From positions 148,075 through 212,074 of the forward strand of contig NZ_JYLF01000009.1 in NCBI RefSeq assembly GCF_001043055.1: a stretch of DNA of 64,000 bases, read 5' to 3'. This DNA is from Pseudomonas weihenstephanensis (GTDB lineage Bacteria > Pseudomonadota > Gammaproteobacteria > Pseudomonadales > Pseudomonadaceae). Positions 16,775 through 25,599 of the stretch are shown in pieces. Below the pieces are notes generated by a model. It searched no databases. It had not been told where the DNA came from and worked only from the letters and a program-made list of their open reading frames with translations. The position numbers and the translations under genes were made by a program. The number at the start of each line of letters is the position of its first letter. The first letter of the stretch is position 1.

Positions 16775-19471
16775 ATGACTAAAAGACTGCCTGATACGCT
16801 CACTGACCTGCGCACTATCGCTGCCAACCCCGAACTGCCCTACCCAACCATCAGGCATGCATCCAACAACAACTTGCTGTACCCCCTTGATGCCAAAGAG
16901 GGAACTGTAGCGACCATTACCGTTGAGGGCCTGCAGGATGCTCCGGTTACTCTGTACTGGGTGATCAAGGATCAGGCATTGCCCACGTTCCAGCCGATTG
17001 TGGTAACTGGCAGCAGCAGGGACAGTGTCGAGGTTCAAATACCTTGGGAATATGTGAGCACCTGCATAGGTCACACGGTACTGATCTGGTACACCGCCAA
17101 GGTGAGTGGCAGAGTTAAGGAATCATTGGTGCTGGAGTTAGAGATCCAGGACGTGCGAGAAGCAGATTTGCGCGCATCGCTGCCAGTATTTGAACACGCC
17201 AAACCCAATAGCCCCACGGATCCTACGGTTGTGTTGGATATGTTCAAGTTTCAAGGGGATGAAACGATCAGCCTCAAGGCATGGCCGATGATTCAAGCCG
17301 GGCAGCGATTGTTTATCACCATTGCGGGTGACCAGCATGTGACACCGTATCAATTCATTTGGGTGGCATTTGACCACCTGGTAACAGAGGCCGAAGCGAC
17401 AGCCGACCATGTTTTCAGGTTCACTCTGTCCCGTGCCTGGATGGGGCGCCGAATGGACTATTCCTCCTTGACTACCCACTTGGGCGTTATATGGGACGGT
17501 GTTGACCCGATCCTTCCGGTACCCAATGATCCTGTGCATGAAAATCCGCTGCCGCTCAATGCTCAAGACTTTCACCTGCGCACGACCACACTCTTACGCG
17601 TGGACCCGGCGCTGGACTTACCACCACCGCACCTCAAGGAGTCAGTGGATTGCGCAGAACAAGGGTGGATGGTTAACCCGGTCAATACGGTTAAGGGTGC
17701 GCACATCGTCATTACTTACGATGGCATAGAAGCTGGAGATATTGTTTGCCCTGCGTTTATTGGCACCTCGGGGCCGGGATCACCCGTACTCGAGTGCCGA
17801 ACGGTGCAGGATAACGAAACCAGCCTTGAATTTGTTGTGCCAGCCTCGGCGATCAGTGCCAATTTTGGTCAACCGATTACCTTGACTTACACCGTCAGTG
17901 TCAACGGTATCGAGGTGACGTCGCCAGAACGCGTGGTGAACGTTCTCAATGTCAGTCGCTTACCCTTGCCCGAGGTTGAGCAGGCCACCGGTAAAACACT
18001 GGATCTCAATACATTCGCCGGTGACGCTGATGCCAGCGTTATGCCGTGGCCCTACATAACACTAGAACAACCGTGTTGGTTATGGGTGACGGGTGAGCTT
18101 GAAGACGGCACACCCTACAGCTTTGAGGTTTTGGAAGGCGTACCCGTCAGTGCCCAGTGGCTGGCAGAGGGGGTCAATACGCCCTTGCCTCGGAACGAGT
18201 TGCAAAAGTTGGCCGATTGCCAACCCTTCCACGTGCACTTTGCAGTTAACTTCAATGGCCTGAAAGATAAAGCCAGCGCGACGAAATTCCCTCTGTTGAC
18301 GCTGGGCATGGTTCAAGAAAACCTAGTGCTGCCAGTTCCAGCTGTCCTACAAGCCGTGGGCTCAGATCTGACGATTTGGAACGGCCGCGACGGTGTGACC
18401 GTACGGGTAACGTACGAACGAATCAGCGAACACCAGACAATTAATGTGCAATGGACCCAACCGGACGGCACGCATCTATCGCTGGCGCCAAAAACTGGCA
18501 ACCGTGAAGCGGGCCATGTCGATTTCGACATCCCCAGAGAGGCAGTCATTCACGGCGCGGGTAAACAAACCCTGATCCGCTACACCGTTACCAGTGCCTG
18601 CAAGATGGCATCGTCCGAAACCCTGACGTTGAATATCAGCGGGCCAGTTCGCTTACCTACCCCCGTCGTGCCCCAAGCGACACCGCCAGCTACCCAGAAT
18701 GGAATTCTGGATATCCGCACGTTCGCCGGGGATGCCACCATTACTGTCAATGACAACACCTACGAAGAGGCCTGGTGGTTTGCACTGGCTGGGCAACGGG
18801 TCTGGTTGCGTGGTGACGGGACGTTGAAGAGCGGAGCCCCCTACACCATCAATGTGTATCTGGGCACCGTCATTACGCCTGCCGAAGTCTATGCAGGCCT
18901 TACGGCTGCCTTGAAACGCACTGAGCTATTAATGTTGAAAAACGAGAGTCCATTGATCTTTACCTGCAAAGTAACCGCCGATGGCAGCACTCATGAAAAC
19001 CAAGCGGTGGTTTTCCCTGTGTTGCAATTGATCGTACGCTCAGGTTTCAAAGACTTCACACCCTTTACAGCCGGTTGGAACGGCTGGATTGCAGGTTCGG
19101 CAGCCAATGGGGAAATGAAGTCCTACCATCACCAGGGCAAAAGCTGTGTGGCCAATGGGACGGCCAGCACTGGTGGCGTGGGCGTTGTTTTGTACAAAGA
19201 CCTAACGGGGCTTGAAGCTGGCGCGCAATACGATTTCAGCCTCCTCGCATGCACCCTCAACGGAGCAGCTCCCCTGCCAAAATTATCGCTAAAAACCCGT
19301 GAGACCGAGAATGTTACAACCATTAAGACCTTTAACTCGAGGTCATGGACACCGCTCAAAGGGAGCTTTATTGCAACCGCAACTTCAATGCGACTGGAGA
19401 TTCATGGTCACGAACCGCAAGGCGCCACCGGCAACGATTACGCTATCACTGACATTCTGATTACCGGGTAG
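16775..19471 (+). CDS. Large modular protein with alternating Ig-like repeats
   Basis: The 898-residue product has no signal peptide and no membrane segment. Reading the sequence by eye shows two alternating repeat types. Ig-like units (about residues 21-128, 282-395, 518-626) share motifs such as TVRVTYERI, HIVITYDGI and ATITVEGL with a late RYTVT/LTYTVS strand. A second unit (about 136-270, 396-515, 627-756) shares LDxxxFxGDAxxxxxPW, a Trp-rich strand and a basic L(K/P)RxEL helix. The last 140 residues (757-898) look like a jelly-roll carbohydrate-binding domain. It is probably secreted by a non-Sec route or acts in contact with other cells, but this is inference. It is followed by a strong terminator and is monocistronic. 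Confidence 0.75.
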   Translation: MTKRLPDTLTDLRTIAANPELPYPTIRHASNNNLLYPLDAKEGTVATITVEGLQDAPVTLYWVIKDQALPTFQPIVVTGSSRDSVEVQIPWEYVSTCIGHTVLIWYTAKVSGRVKESLVLELEIQDVREADLRASLPVFEHAKPNSPTDPTVVLDMFKFQGDETISLKAWPMIQAGQRLFITIAGDQHVTPYQFIWVAFDHLVTEAEATADHVFRFTLSRAWMGRRMDYSSLTTHLGVIWDGVDPILPVPNDPVHENPLPLNAQDFHLRTTTLLRVDPALDLPPPHLKESVDCAEQGWMVNPVNTVKGAHIVITYDGIEAGDIVCPAFIGTSGPGSPVLECRTVQDNETSLEFVVPASAISANFGQPITLTYTVSVNGIEVTSPERVVNVLNVSRLPLPEVEQATGKTLDLNTFAGDADASVMPWPYITLEQPCWLWVTGELEDGTPYSFEVLEGVPVSAQWLAEGVNTPLPRNELQKLADCQPFHVHFAVNFNGLKDKASATKFPLLTLGMVQENLVLPVPAVLQAVGSDLTIWNGRDGVTVRVTYERISEHQTINVQWTQPDGTHLSLAPKTGNREAGHVDFDIPREAVIHGAGKQTLIRYTVTSACKMASSETLTLNISGPVRLPTPVVPQATPPATQNGILDIRTFAGDATITVNDNTYEEAWWFALAGQRVWLRGDGTLKSGAPYTINVYLGTVITPAEVYAGLTAALKRTELLMLKNESPLIFTCKVTADGSTHENQAVVFPVLQLIVRSGFKDFTPFTAGWNGWIAGSAANGEMKSYHHQGKSCVANGTASTGGVGVVLYKDLTGLEAGAQYDFSLLACTLNGAAPLPKLSLKTRETENVTTIKTFNSRSWTPLKGSFIATATSMRLEIHGHEPQGATGNDYAITDILITG

Positions 19472-19495
19472 CGTTTAAAAGCTGTTTACCCTCAT

Positions 19496-19528
19496 AAAAT
19501 GCTCCGGCCTTTGGCTGGAGCATTTTTT
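19496..19528 (+). terminator. Rho-independent terminator
   Basis: AAAATGCTCC (19496-19505) pairs with GGAGCATTTT (19517-19526), followed by more T. It closes the 898-residue protein gene. Confidence 0.92.
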
Positions 19529-19721
19529 CATACGCATGATCGTTTCCGGCAACTTGAATCGCCCAGCGTCCCATCTTTTTTGGTCACACGGGTGAAGGGA
19601 CCGGCTATCGGTAACTAAACTGATACAAATCATGTAGGAAGCGCGCTCTGAACTTGTAGTCATTGGCGCAGACTGCGATAAGGTGCGCCGTAAATCCGGG
19701 TTAAATCCTCAGCAAAGCCTT

Positions 19722-19748
19722 CGCCACCGAACGCAGCGTTCGATGGCG
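19722..19748. repeat. Strong hairpin in the 19529-19819 intergenic region
   Basis: CGCCACCGAACG (19722-19733) pairs with CGTTCGATGGCG (19737-19748) over 12 bases with one mismatch and a CAG loop, followed by GCTAAAAAGAC. No T-run follows. The rest of 19529-19819 shows no gene; the hairpin may lie in the leader of the DUF1523 gene. Confidence 0.5.
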
Positions 19749-19819
19749 GCTAAAAAGACGGATCAGGCCACGTTGACGTCGCCACCGGTTCAATTAACAC
19801 CCTCAGGAATTATCAATAT

Positions 19820-20374
19820 GTGCGTGGTTATTGCATGAAGTGGCTCAAGGGCATATTGCTGGGCACCGCCCTGCTTGCAGTGGGCGCGGTTGGGCTAGGG
19901 TTGTTTTACTTTCTGCCCCAACACGATGTGGTGATGGTCACGGGCGTGGAAGTCAAACGGGTCGATCACAACGGCGTGATCAACGCAGAAAACCCCGCTG
20001 ACGGCCCGACCCGGGATGTTTACTTCATCAACACTGAAGACCCGGTCACCAAAGAGGTGATGGTGTATCGCAATGAGGACACGGGCTGGTCCTTTCCGTG
20101 GTATTTCAAGTTCGACTCAGCTGACATCCAGGCCAAGGCCCAAGGGTATTCGCGCGATGCCAACCAACTGGCCTTGATTCGTTACTACGGCTGGCGCATC
20201 AAGATTTTCTCGGTGTTCCCCAACATCACTGCGATCGAAGCCACCAACAGCCGCACTGAACCCTTCCCCTGGTTCAATACAGTGTTTTTCAGCGTGCTGG
20301 CGCTGGTCCTGATTTGCCTGGCAGTCTTTATCAAGCGCCGTTTGAAGCGTCGTCCGCAAATGCTGGCCAATTGA
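19820..20374 (+). CDS. DUF1523 family membrane protein
   Basis: The product is 184 residues from a GTG at 19820, or 179 from ATG 19835 (MKWLKGILLG). AGGA at 19804-19807 is rather far for the GTG, and nothing suits the ATG, so the start is open. There is one N-terminal membrane helix (about 10-30) and one near the C-terminus (153-172), with a 120-residue domain between them rich in conserved aromatic residues (GWSFPWYFKF, RYYGWRIKIFS). This matches the DUF1523 family, whose function is unknown. The topology suggests a periplasmic domain between two anchors. A GC-rich hairpin (20380-20398) follows the stop but has no T-run. Confidence 0.75.
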   Translation: MRGYCMKWLKGILLGTALLAVGAVGLGLFYFLPQHDVVMVTGVEVKRVDHNGVINAENPADGPTRDVYFINTEDPVTKEVMVYRNEDTGWSFPWYFKFDSADIQAKAQGYSRDANQLALIRYYGWRIKIFSVFPNITAIEATNSRTEPFPWFNTVFFSVLALVLICLAVFIKRRLKRRPQMLAN

Positions 20375-20428
20375 TCCATGCGCCCCTGACCGGGGCGCCT
20401 CCCCCGGTATAAGGCGACCTTTGAGTGG

Positions 20429-20536
20429 CCAGGCACTACTAAGCGCCCGCAGTGGATTACCTGCGATCAGGGCCGTGGCCCAGTCTGAAAAAGCCCGCAC
20501 CCGCAGCGATAAATCACGGGGCGGGAGCTGCCCCAT
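20429..20536 (-). pseudogene. Fragment resembling the C-terminus of a LysR regulator
   Basis: On the minus strand the translated stretch RDLSLRVRAFSDWATALIAG followed by NPLRALSSAW resembles the tail of a LysR-type effector domain, where a conserved L-x-x-RVRAF-x-D helix ends the protein. The rest of the regulator is missing. A second, similar tail lies at 21476-21624. The remainder of 20375-20685 shows no gene. The identity rests on one short motif. Confidence 0.4.
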
Positions 20537-20685
20537 GCGGACTCGGCTTTGGACGTTTAGACGCACGAACGGGCGCTTCGCACGATCACTGCGCAGCCGA
20601 AACGAGCACAGGCTATTGATCGGTGACGGATACATCGTTGAGCGCCGGGCTAATCCAGCGCACTCAAGAATGACGAATAAGGCGC

Positions 20686-21258
20686 TTAACCTCCAAAGAG
20701 CTGACGCACTTTTGCAGAATCGGCGTGTCCGCTTTGTTCAAGAGCAAGGAAGTATCGCAGTTGCCATTGCTGTGTTCTGACGGCTTCTTTGGCGACAGGT
20801 TTGACCCACGGTGGATAAACCCGGATAGCGCGCTTACCGCCTTTACCGTTAATCGCCATGATGCCTTTTGATGCCAGTATCTTGAGGTCGAACACAAACT
20901 GTCCGCGATGCCTTGCGTCGAACACACTCACCACAACAAAAGCTGCGCCATCATCGATATCCAGAGGTGCAATGATGCTGTCGGACGTTCGGCGCTTCCA
21001 GAGCGTGACGAACTGTCCAATCTTCGTCGGCGTTGTTTTAGCCACACGAAAAACAATCGTATGCCCATCAAGGCCAAAGCGCGAAGCACCGTACTGCGCA
21101 CTTTCAGCCTCGCGTTGAGCCTGCTCCGTCAATTGCATGCCCGCCGGCGTGTACACCTTCTGGATAGCAGCCATCAGATCGTTCGGAACATGGCCGAGGG
21201 CTGGGTCAGGCGCACCTGCATAGTTTGTGTGCTGTTCAGTTAAATCGACTTTCAACAC
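20686..21258 (-). CDS. mepB: MepB family protein
   Basis: I place the start at GTG 21258, six bases after AGGAG; a TTG further upstream touches that site and is unlikely. The product is 190 residues with the core of the MepB family: ESAQYGASRFGLDG near 53-66, FRVAKTTPTKIGQFVTLWKR near 70-89, GQFVFDLKIL and a closing GKGGKRAIRVYPPW. MepB was named for its place beside the MepA multidrug exporter in Staphylococcus; its action is unknown. Here it is a single gene between two LysR-like fragments, which suggests that it sits at a rearranged or transferred spot. Confidence 0.8.
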   Translation of the reverse strand: MLKVDLTEQHTNYAGAPDPALGHVPNDLMAAIQKVYTPAGMQLTEQAQREAESAQYGASRFGLDGHTIVFRVAKTTPTKIGQFVTLWKRRTSDSIIAPLDIDDGAAFVVVSVFDARHRGQFVFDLKILASKGIMAINGKGGKRAIRVYPPWVKPVAKEAVRTQQWQLRYFLALEQSGHADSAKVRQLFGG

Positions 21259-21475
21259 GAGCAACTCCTAAATTACTCAATGACCCTACGGTCCACGCCA
21301 GCACATAGGCCAGGCCTCCAACATGCCGATGCTCACCGCATGTGTTTTTAGCCAGCCGATGATGGTACACAAACGCAGAACACGGCCACAGCCCAATTTT
21401 GCCGAACATTGCGAGCAGATCAGCCCGCAAGCTGCCCCGCTGCTGTGCTCACCTGAGTACCATTATTCGCCGCGT

Positions 21476-21624
21476 CTAAAGCCCTGAACCTACTTCATCA
21501 AGCGCCCACAGCGGGTCATTGGCCATCAGCGCTGTTACCCCATCGGTAAAGGCACGCACCCTGGCGCCGAGATTACCGAGCAACAGCAGGTACAGCTCAT
21601 GGCGTTGCATCGATTTAAGCAGTC
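21476..21624 (-). pseudogene. Second fragment resembling a LysR C-terminus
   Basis: The minus-strand frame reads MQRHELYLLLLGNLGARVRA then FTDGVTALMANDPLWALDEV, ending at TAG (21476-21478). The order HELYLL-x-GN-x-x-RVRAF-x-D matches the closing strand and helix of LysR effector domains. No helix-turn-helix part precedes it. Its similarity to the fragment at 20429-20536 (RVRAF-x-D-x-x-TAL) suggests related ancestors. The rest of 21265-21684 contains nothing else I can support. Confidence 0.4.
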
Positions 21625-21684
21625 TTTGCACGAGGTATTGGCACCTTCGAAAGCGACCTCTGAGCAGCTGTCACTTCGATTGCC

Positions 21685-22881
21685 TTACCCCCCCGGTGAG
21701 GCAAATACCGATCGGGCATTGCTGGCCGGGCTGAACACAGCCGTCACCACCAACATCGACACAACAGCCACCACCAGTACCCACCAGGCACTGACAAAGC
21801 TGCCTGTCAGTTCACGAAGCCAGCCCGTCAGCCAAGGTGATAGCGCATTAACCAGAAACCCCGCCCCTTGCACGAAGCTGGCTAGCTGCCCCGCCTCGCG
21901 CGGCTGGCGGCAATGATCGAGGATCAAAATCAGGCTCAAGGCAAAACAGGCACCCAGACCGAAACCGATCAAGGCCACCCACAGGTGCGGCGAATCAAGC
22001 GGCCACATCACCAGCCCGACATAACCCAGCGCCTGTGCGCACAGACTGATTGCCAACAGCGGGCGCCGGTCAATACTGCGGTGCGCCAGGGCTGGCATCA
22101 CCAGGGCGGCGATCACCTGAAACACGGTCATGAACGCCAGCAGCGAACCGCTGTGTGCCGCGCTCCAGCCCATTTGCACAAAATACGCAGGCAGCCAGGC
22201 AACCATGCTCATGTAGCCGCAGTTCACCAGGCCGAAGTACAACGCCAACAGCCACGCCCGGCGTGTGTGCCAAGGCCGTGTACCGGCCCCGGCGGCCTCA
22301 GGCAGTACGCTGGCACCAAGGGGCAGCCGCCACCACATCACCAGTGCCACCAGCGCCGGAACCAGCCAGATTCCCAACCCGCTTTGCCAATGATTGAAAT
22401 GATCCGCCACCCGTGGGCTGACCAGTGCCGCCAATCCCCCGCCTGCCATCAGCGAGGCGCTGTACACCCCCAAAGCCAGGGCAATGCGATGCGGGAACTG
22501 GCGCTTGATCAGTACCGGGACCAGAACCTGAATCAACGCCACCCCCGCACCTCCTAACAAGGCCGTGGCCAGCAGGCTTGGGGCGTGCGTCCCATAGAAC
22601 CGCCACAGGCATGCGCCCAGAATCAGCGTCAGCCCCAAAGCCACACCATAGCGTTCACCCACACGGGCTTGCACGCGCACCCCGAGCAACGCCACCAGGC
22701 CCATACAAATCACGGGCAGGCTGGTCAACCAGGCGCTGCTTTGAAAGCTCATGCCCGTGTCGGCACGAATGGCCATCAGCAGTGGGCTGACAGAGCTGAG
22801 GATCGGGCGCAGATTCAGGCCCAGCACGACCAGCAACGCCCAATGAGCGAACTCGCGAAAAGCGGCTTTATCCGCCTGCAT
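21685..22881 (-). CDS. MFS transporter, CynX/NimT type
   Basis: I place the start at ATG 22881 (MQADKAAFREFAHW), 398 residues, because the longer frame upstream overlaps the deaminase gene and encodes a basic non-family sequence. It has 12 predicted membrane segments with LNLRPILSSVSPLL near 20-33, the signature of the CynX/NimT group (cyanate or 2-nitroimidazole transport in named members). It overlaps the deaminase gene by 14 bases, so translation is probably coupled. The partner suggests a nucleobase or related heterocycle as substrate, which is inference. Confidence 0.82.
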   Translation of the reverse strand: MQADKAAFREFAHWALLVVLGLNLRPILSSVSPLLMAIRADTGMSFQSSAWLTSLPVICMGLVALLGVRVQARVGERYGVALGLTLILGACLWRFYGTHAPSLLATALLGGAGVALIQVLVPVLIKRQFPHRIALALGVYSASLMAGGGLAALVSPRVADHFNHWQSGLGIWLVPALVALVMWWRLPLGASVLPEAAGAGTRPWHTRRAWLLALYFGLVNCGYMSMVAWLPAYFVQMGWSAAHSGSLLAFMTVFQVIAALVMPALAHRSIDRRPLLAISLCAQALGYVGLVMWPLDSPHLWVALIGFGLGACFALSLILILDHCRQPREAGQLASFVQGAGFLVNALSPWLTGWLRELTGSFVSAWWVLVVAVVSMLVVTAVFSPASNARSVFASPGG

Positions 22882-23329
22882 GACGAGCCTGCCAATCGCG
22901 ATAAATCTGCTCAATGCCCGGTTGCGCCAGATGCCGTACAGGCAACGTTTGCTCGCACACAGGGTGCGCCAATTGCTGATAGATCGCCTCCGTAGACAGG
23001 CCGAACGGTGCGCCCTGCTGGTTAGTGGCGCCAAACACCACCCTGGCGACACCGCTCAGGTACATCGCGCTCAAGCACATGGGGCAAGGCTGCCCGCTGG
23101 CGTAGATCACGCAATCATCCAGACGCGCACCGAGTTGCTGGCTGACTGCCCGTATGACTAGCAGCTCTGCGTGGGCGGTAGGGTCCTGAGTGACATGAAT
23201 GGTGTTGGCTGCTTCAGCCAGTATCTGGTCGTGTTTAACCAGCACGGCGCCAAAAGGCCGGCCTCCGCCAGACACGTTTTCGGCGGCCAGTTGCACCGCA
23301 CGTTGCAGGTAATGCTCATCGTTATGCAT
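22868..23329 (-). CDS. Nucleoside/nucleobase deaminase (guanine deaminase-like)
   Basis: The 153-residue cytoplasmic protein is a zinc-dependent cytidine-deaminase-fold enzyme. The HAE motif (TAHAELLVIR, near 53) supplies one zinc ligand and the proton-shuttle Glu, and PCPMC (near 82) the two Cys ligands. Its length, the RPFGAVLVK start and the layout fit the GuaD group that deaminates guanine or related bases, more than tRNA adenosine deaminase. It lies 19 bases after the ankyrin gene and overlaps the MFS gene, so the three form one operon. The substrate is not certain. Confidence 0.85.
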   Translation of the reverse strand: MHNDEHYLQRAVQLAAENVSGGGRPFGAVLVKHDQILAEAANTIHVTQDPTAHAELLVIRAVSQQLGARLDDCVIYASGQPCPMCLSAMYLSGVARVVFGATNQQGAPFGLSTEAIYQQLAHPVCEQTLPVRHLAQPGIEQIYRDWQARHAGG

Positions 23330-23348
23330 AACAACTCCAGATCGCGTA

Positions 23349-24008
23349 TCAGTTTGCGCCAGCCTCGCGCAGCAAGTGCGCGATAACGTGTTGGCCGCGT
23401 TTTTGCGCCTGTTGCAACGGGGTCATGCCCTCGTTGTCAGGCAGGTTCAAATCGGCGCCCGCCTCGATCAGTTGGGTGACGATATGCTGGTGCGCGGGGC
23501 CGCCATCGGACAGTACGATGGCTTCCATCAGGCAGGTCCACCCCAGGCGGTTGACATGATTGAGGTCCACGCCCGCTGCAATCAGCAAGCGCACGGTTTC
23601 TACATGACCGCGTTCACAGGCCGGGATCAACGCGGTGCCGCCGTAACGGTTGGTACTCTTCAGATCGGCGCCGTGCGCCAGCGCAAGCTCAAGGATCTCG
23701 TTGCGACCCCTTGCGCCTGCCAGCAAGTAGGGGCTGTCACGGATCAAGTTTTTCTGGTTAACGTTGGCCCCCGCCTCGATTAAGGCCTGAGCAATCCCAA
23801 TGTGGTTAGCGCGTGTTGCAAGCAACAGCGCACTGCTGCCATCCAGTGACGAGGCGTTGACATCTGTACCGTCTGCAATCAGTTGTTGCACTGTGTCCAG
23901 CTCACCGTTTTTCACCGCGCCAAGCAGTGTGGTGTCATTTGCCATCACGGCTCCCGTCATCAACCACCCCACTACCCACACTGCGTATTTGCCTGTCAGG
24001 GAACCCAT
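23349..24008 (-). CDS. Exported ankyrin-repeat protein
   Basis: From ATG 24008 (GGGAG five bases before) the product is 219 residues with a signal peptide (about 1-24, ending GAVMA) and five ankyrin repeats of about 33 residues, visible as GTDVNASSLDGSSALLLATR, GANVNQKNLIRDSPYLLAGA, GADLKSTNRYGGTALIPACE, GVDLNHVNRLGWTCLMEAIV and GADLNLPDNEGMTPLQQAQK. Such proteins act by binding a partner. It resembles periplasmic ankyrin proteins such as AnkB. It is the first gene of an operon with the deaminase and MFS genes and is divergent from a LysR gene. Confidence 0.85.
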   Translation of the reverse strand: MGSLTGKYAVWVVGWLMTGAVMANDTTLLGAVKNGELDTVQQLIADGTDVNASSLDGSSALLLATRANHIGIAQALIEAGANVNQKNLIRDSPYLLAGARGRNEILELALAHGADLKSTNRYGGTALIPACERGHVETVRLLIAAGVDLNHVNRLGWTCLMEAIVLSDGGPAHQHIVTQLIEAGADLNLPDNEGMTPLQQAQKRGQHVIAHLLREAGAN

Positions 24009-24105
24009 GCTCACTCCCTCTTATCAATTTCATGAAAAGCCAGTATGGTCACCGCTCCAGGCATTCTGAAATTAAATATAAACATGCCTTTCAGTGGCTT
24101 TGTGA

Positions 24106-24981
24106 ATGGCGGTAACAATGTTTGATCCCTTGCTCTTGCGCAGTTTTGTCGCTGTCGTGGATTGCGCTAATTTCACCCGGGCGGCTCAACGCCTGCATCT
24201 CACCCAATCCACGGTCAGCCAGCAAATACGACGTTTGGAAGACAGCCTGGGCTGCAAGCTGCTCGACCGCGAACAACGCCGGGTGATGGCCACCCCCGAA
24301 GGCGAGCGCCTGCTGGTTTACGCGCGCCGCATTCTGGCCCTGCAAGAGGAAGCCCGAGAGGTGCTTCTGGATGTAAAAAGTGAGGGGGTGCTACGCCTGG
24401 GTGTACCTGAAGACTTTGCGGCCGAACGCCTGATGCCGATCCTTTCGCGCTTCGGCCGCGAGCACCCCGGTGTACGCCTGGAAGTCACCAGCGGCTTGGG
24501 GCCGGAGCTGATGCGGCTCTATCGTCAAGGCGAGTTTGACTTGCTACTGGTCAAGCAGATGGGACAAGACGCGGACTGCCTGGCCTCCTGGCCGGAACGC
24601 ATGTGCTGGGTAGACAGCCGCTCAACCCCCGCCTTGGCGCGTGATCCCTTGCCACTGGTTGTGTTTCCGGTCGGTGGTTTGTACCGCAATGAAATGCTGC
24701 ATCACTTGGAGATGGGCGGATGGCGCTGGCGCATCAACTACTCAAGTGCCAGTCTGGCCAGTGTCTGTGCAGCGGTGGCTGCGGGGCTGGGCATCAGTTT
24801 GCTGCCCGAGCGGGTCATCCGGGCAGACCACCAGGTACTCGAAGCGTGCTGTGGCCTGCCTGATATTCAAGGGGTATTTCTCGCTCTCTACGGCCTGAAC
24901 GGACTCAGCCACGCGGGCAATCTGTTGAAGCACCAACTGATAGACCTGTGCCAAGCACTCGCTCAACCCCAATCAGCCTGA
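24106..24981 (+). CDS. LysR-type transcriptional regulator
   Basis: The 291-residue product (288 if started at ATG 24118, MFDPLLLRSF) has an N-terminal winged helix-turn-helix (ANFTRAAQRLHLTQSTVSQQ, near 21-44) and a periplasmic-binding-like effector domain from about residue 90. It resembles the LrhA/HexA/PecT branch. It is divergent from the ankyrin/deaminase/MFS operon with about 100 bases between, the usual layout for a LysR protein and its target, so it probably controls that operon and itself. The ligand is unknown. Confidence 0.85.
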   Translation: MAVTMFDPLLLRSFVAVVDCANFTRAAQRLHLTQSTVSQQIRRLEDSLGCKLLDREQRRVMATPEGERLLVYARRILALQEEAREVLLDVKSEGVLRLGVPEDFAAERLMPILSRFGREHPGVRLEVTSGLGPELMRLYRQGEFDLLLVKQMGQDADCLASWPERMCWVDSRSTPALARDPLPLVVFPVGGLYRNEMLHHLEMGGWRWRINYSSASLASVCAAVAAGLGISLLPERVIRADHQVLEACCGLPDIQGVFLALYGLNGLSHAGNLLKHQLIDLCQALAQPQSA

Positions 24982-25068
24982 ACGCTTTTTGGCCGCTGGC
25001 GATATCGCGCCTGAGGGTGAGGCTCCAAACAACAGGCCGTGCGAGGTAAACACACCGCACGCCCTTGG

Positions 25069-25599
25069 ATGTCGCGGCTGAAACCTTCAAGCACCGAGCC
25101 GCGGATACTCTTCTTATGCCGCCAGCCTGCGGCACAAAGTACGTGCAGGTGACGTGCACAGCATTTTTGACGGGCTACGGCAAAACCACCCTGCTGATGC
25201 AATGGCACGAGGTTTTGCGCCAACAGGCTCCCGAGACGGGAGTGGCCTGGCTGTCACTGGATGAGGCCGATGGCGAACCGCTTTCTTGCCTACCTGATTC
25301 TGGCCCTTAACCATGCTGGCATTGAACTGGCGAACTTGCCTCATCTGGCCGCGTCGCAGGCACTGGATGTTCAGCCGCAACGCACCCTGCATGCGTTGCG
25401 CCAGGCACTTGCCCGCGAGAACCGCGCAATCACACTGGTTCTGGATGACTATCACCTCGCTGCCAGCCCTGAGGTGGCCGATATTCTGGACCCGTTGATA
25501 GAGCAAGCAGCTCCGTGGCTGCGCTGGATGGTCGCCAGCCGCACACGCCCGCACTGGCCGCTATCACGCTGGAAAGCCAAGGGTTGGGTGCACGAAGTC
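25069..25599 (+). pseudogene. Decayed MalT-like LuxR-family regulator (N-terminal ATPase part)
   Basis: Three frames must be joined. Frame 1 opens at ATG 25069 (MSRLKPSSTEPRILFL), a typical start for this family. It stops near 25152, after which the ATP-binding loop GYGKTTLLMQW is read in another frame to about 25260. From 25261 the first frame resumes with FLAYLILALNHAGIEL, the Walker B segment TLVLDDYHL near 25434, and SRTRPHWPLSRWKAKGWVHE. At least two frameshifts are needed. The tetratricopeptide-like middle and the LuxR DNA-binding end are missing, cut off at about 25600, where transporter sequence begins in the same frame. Confidence 0.75.
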
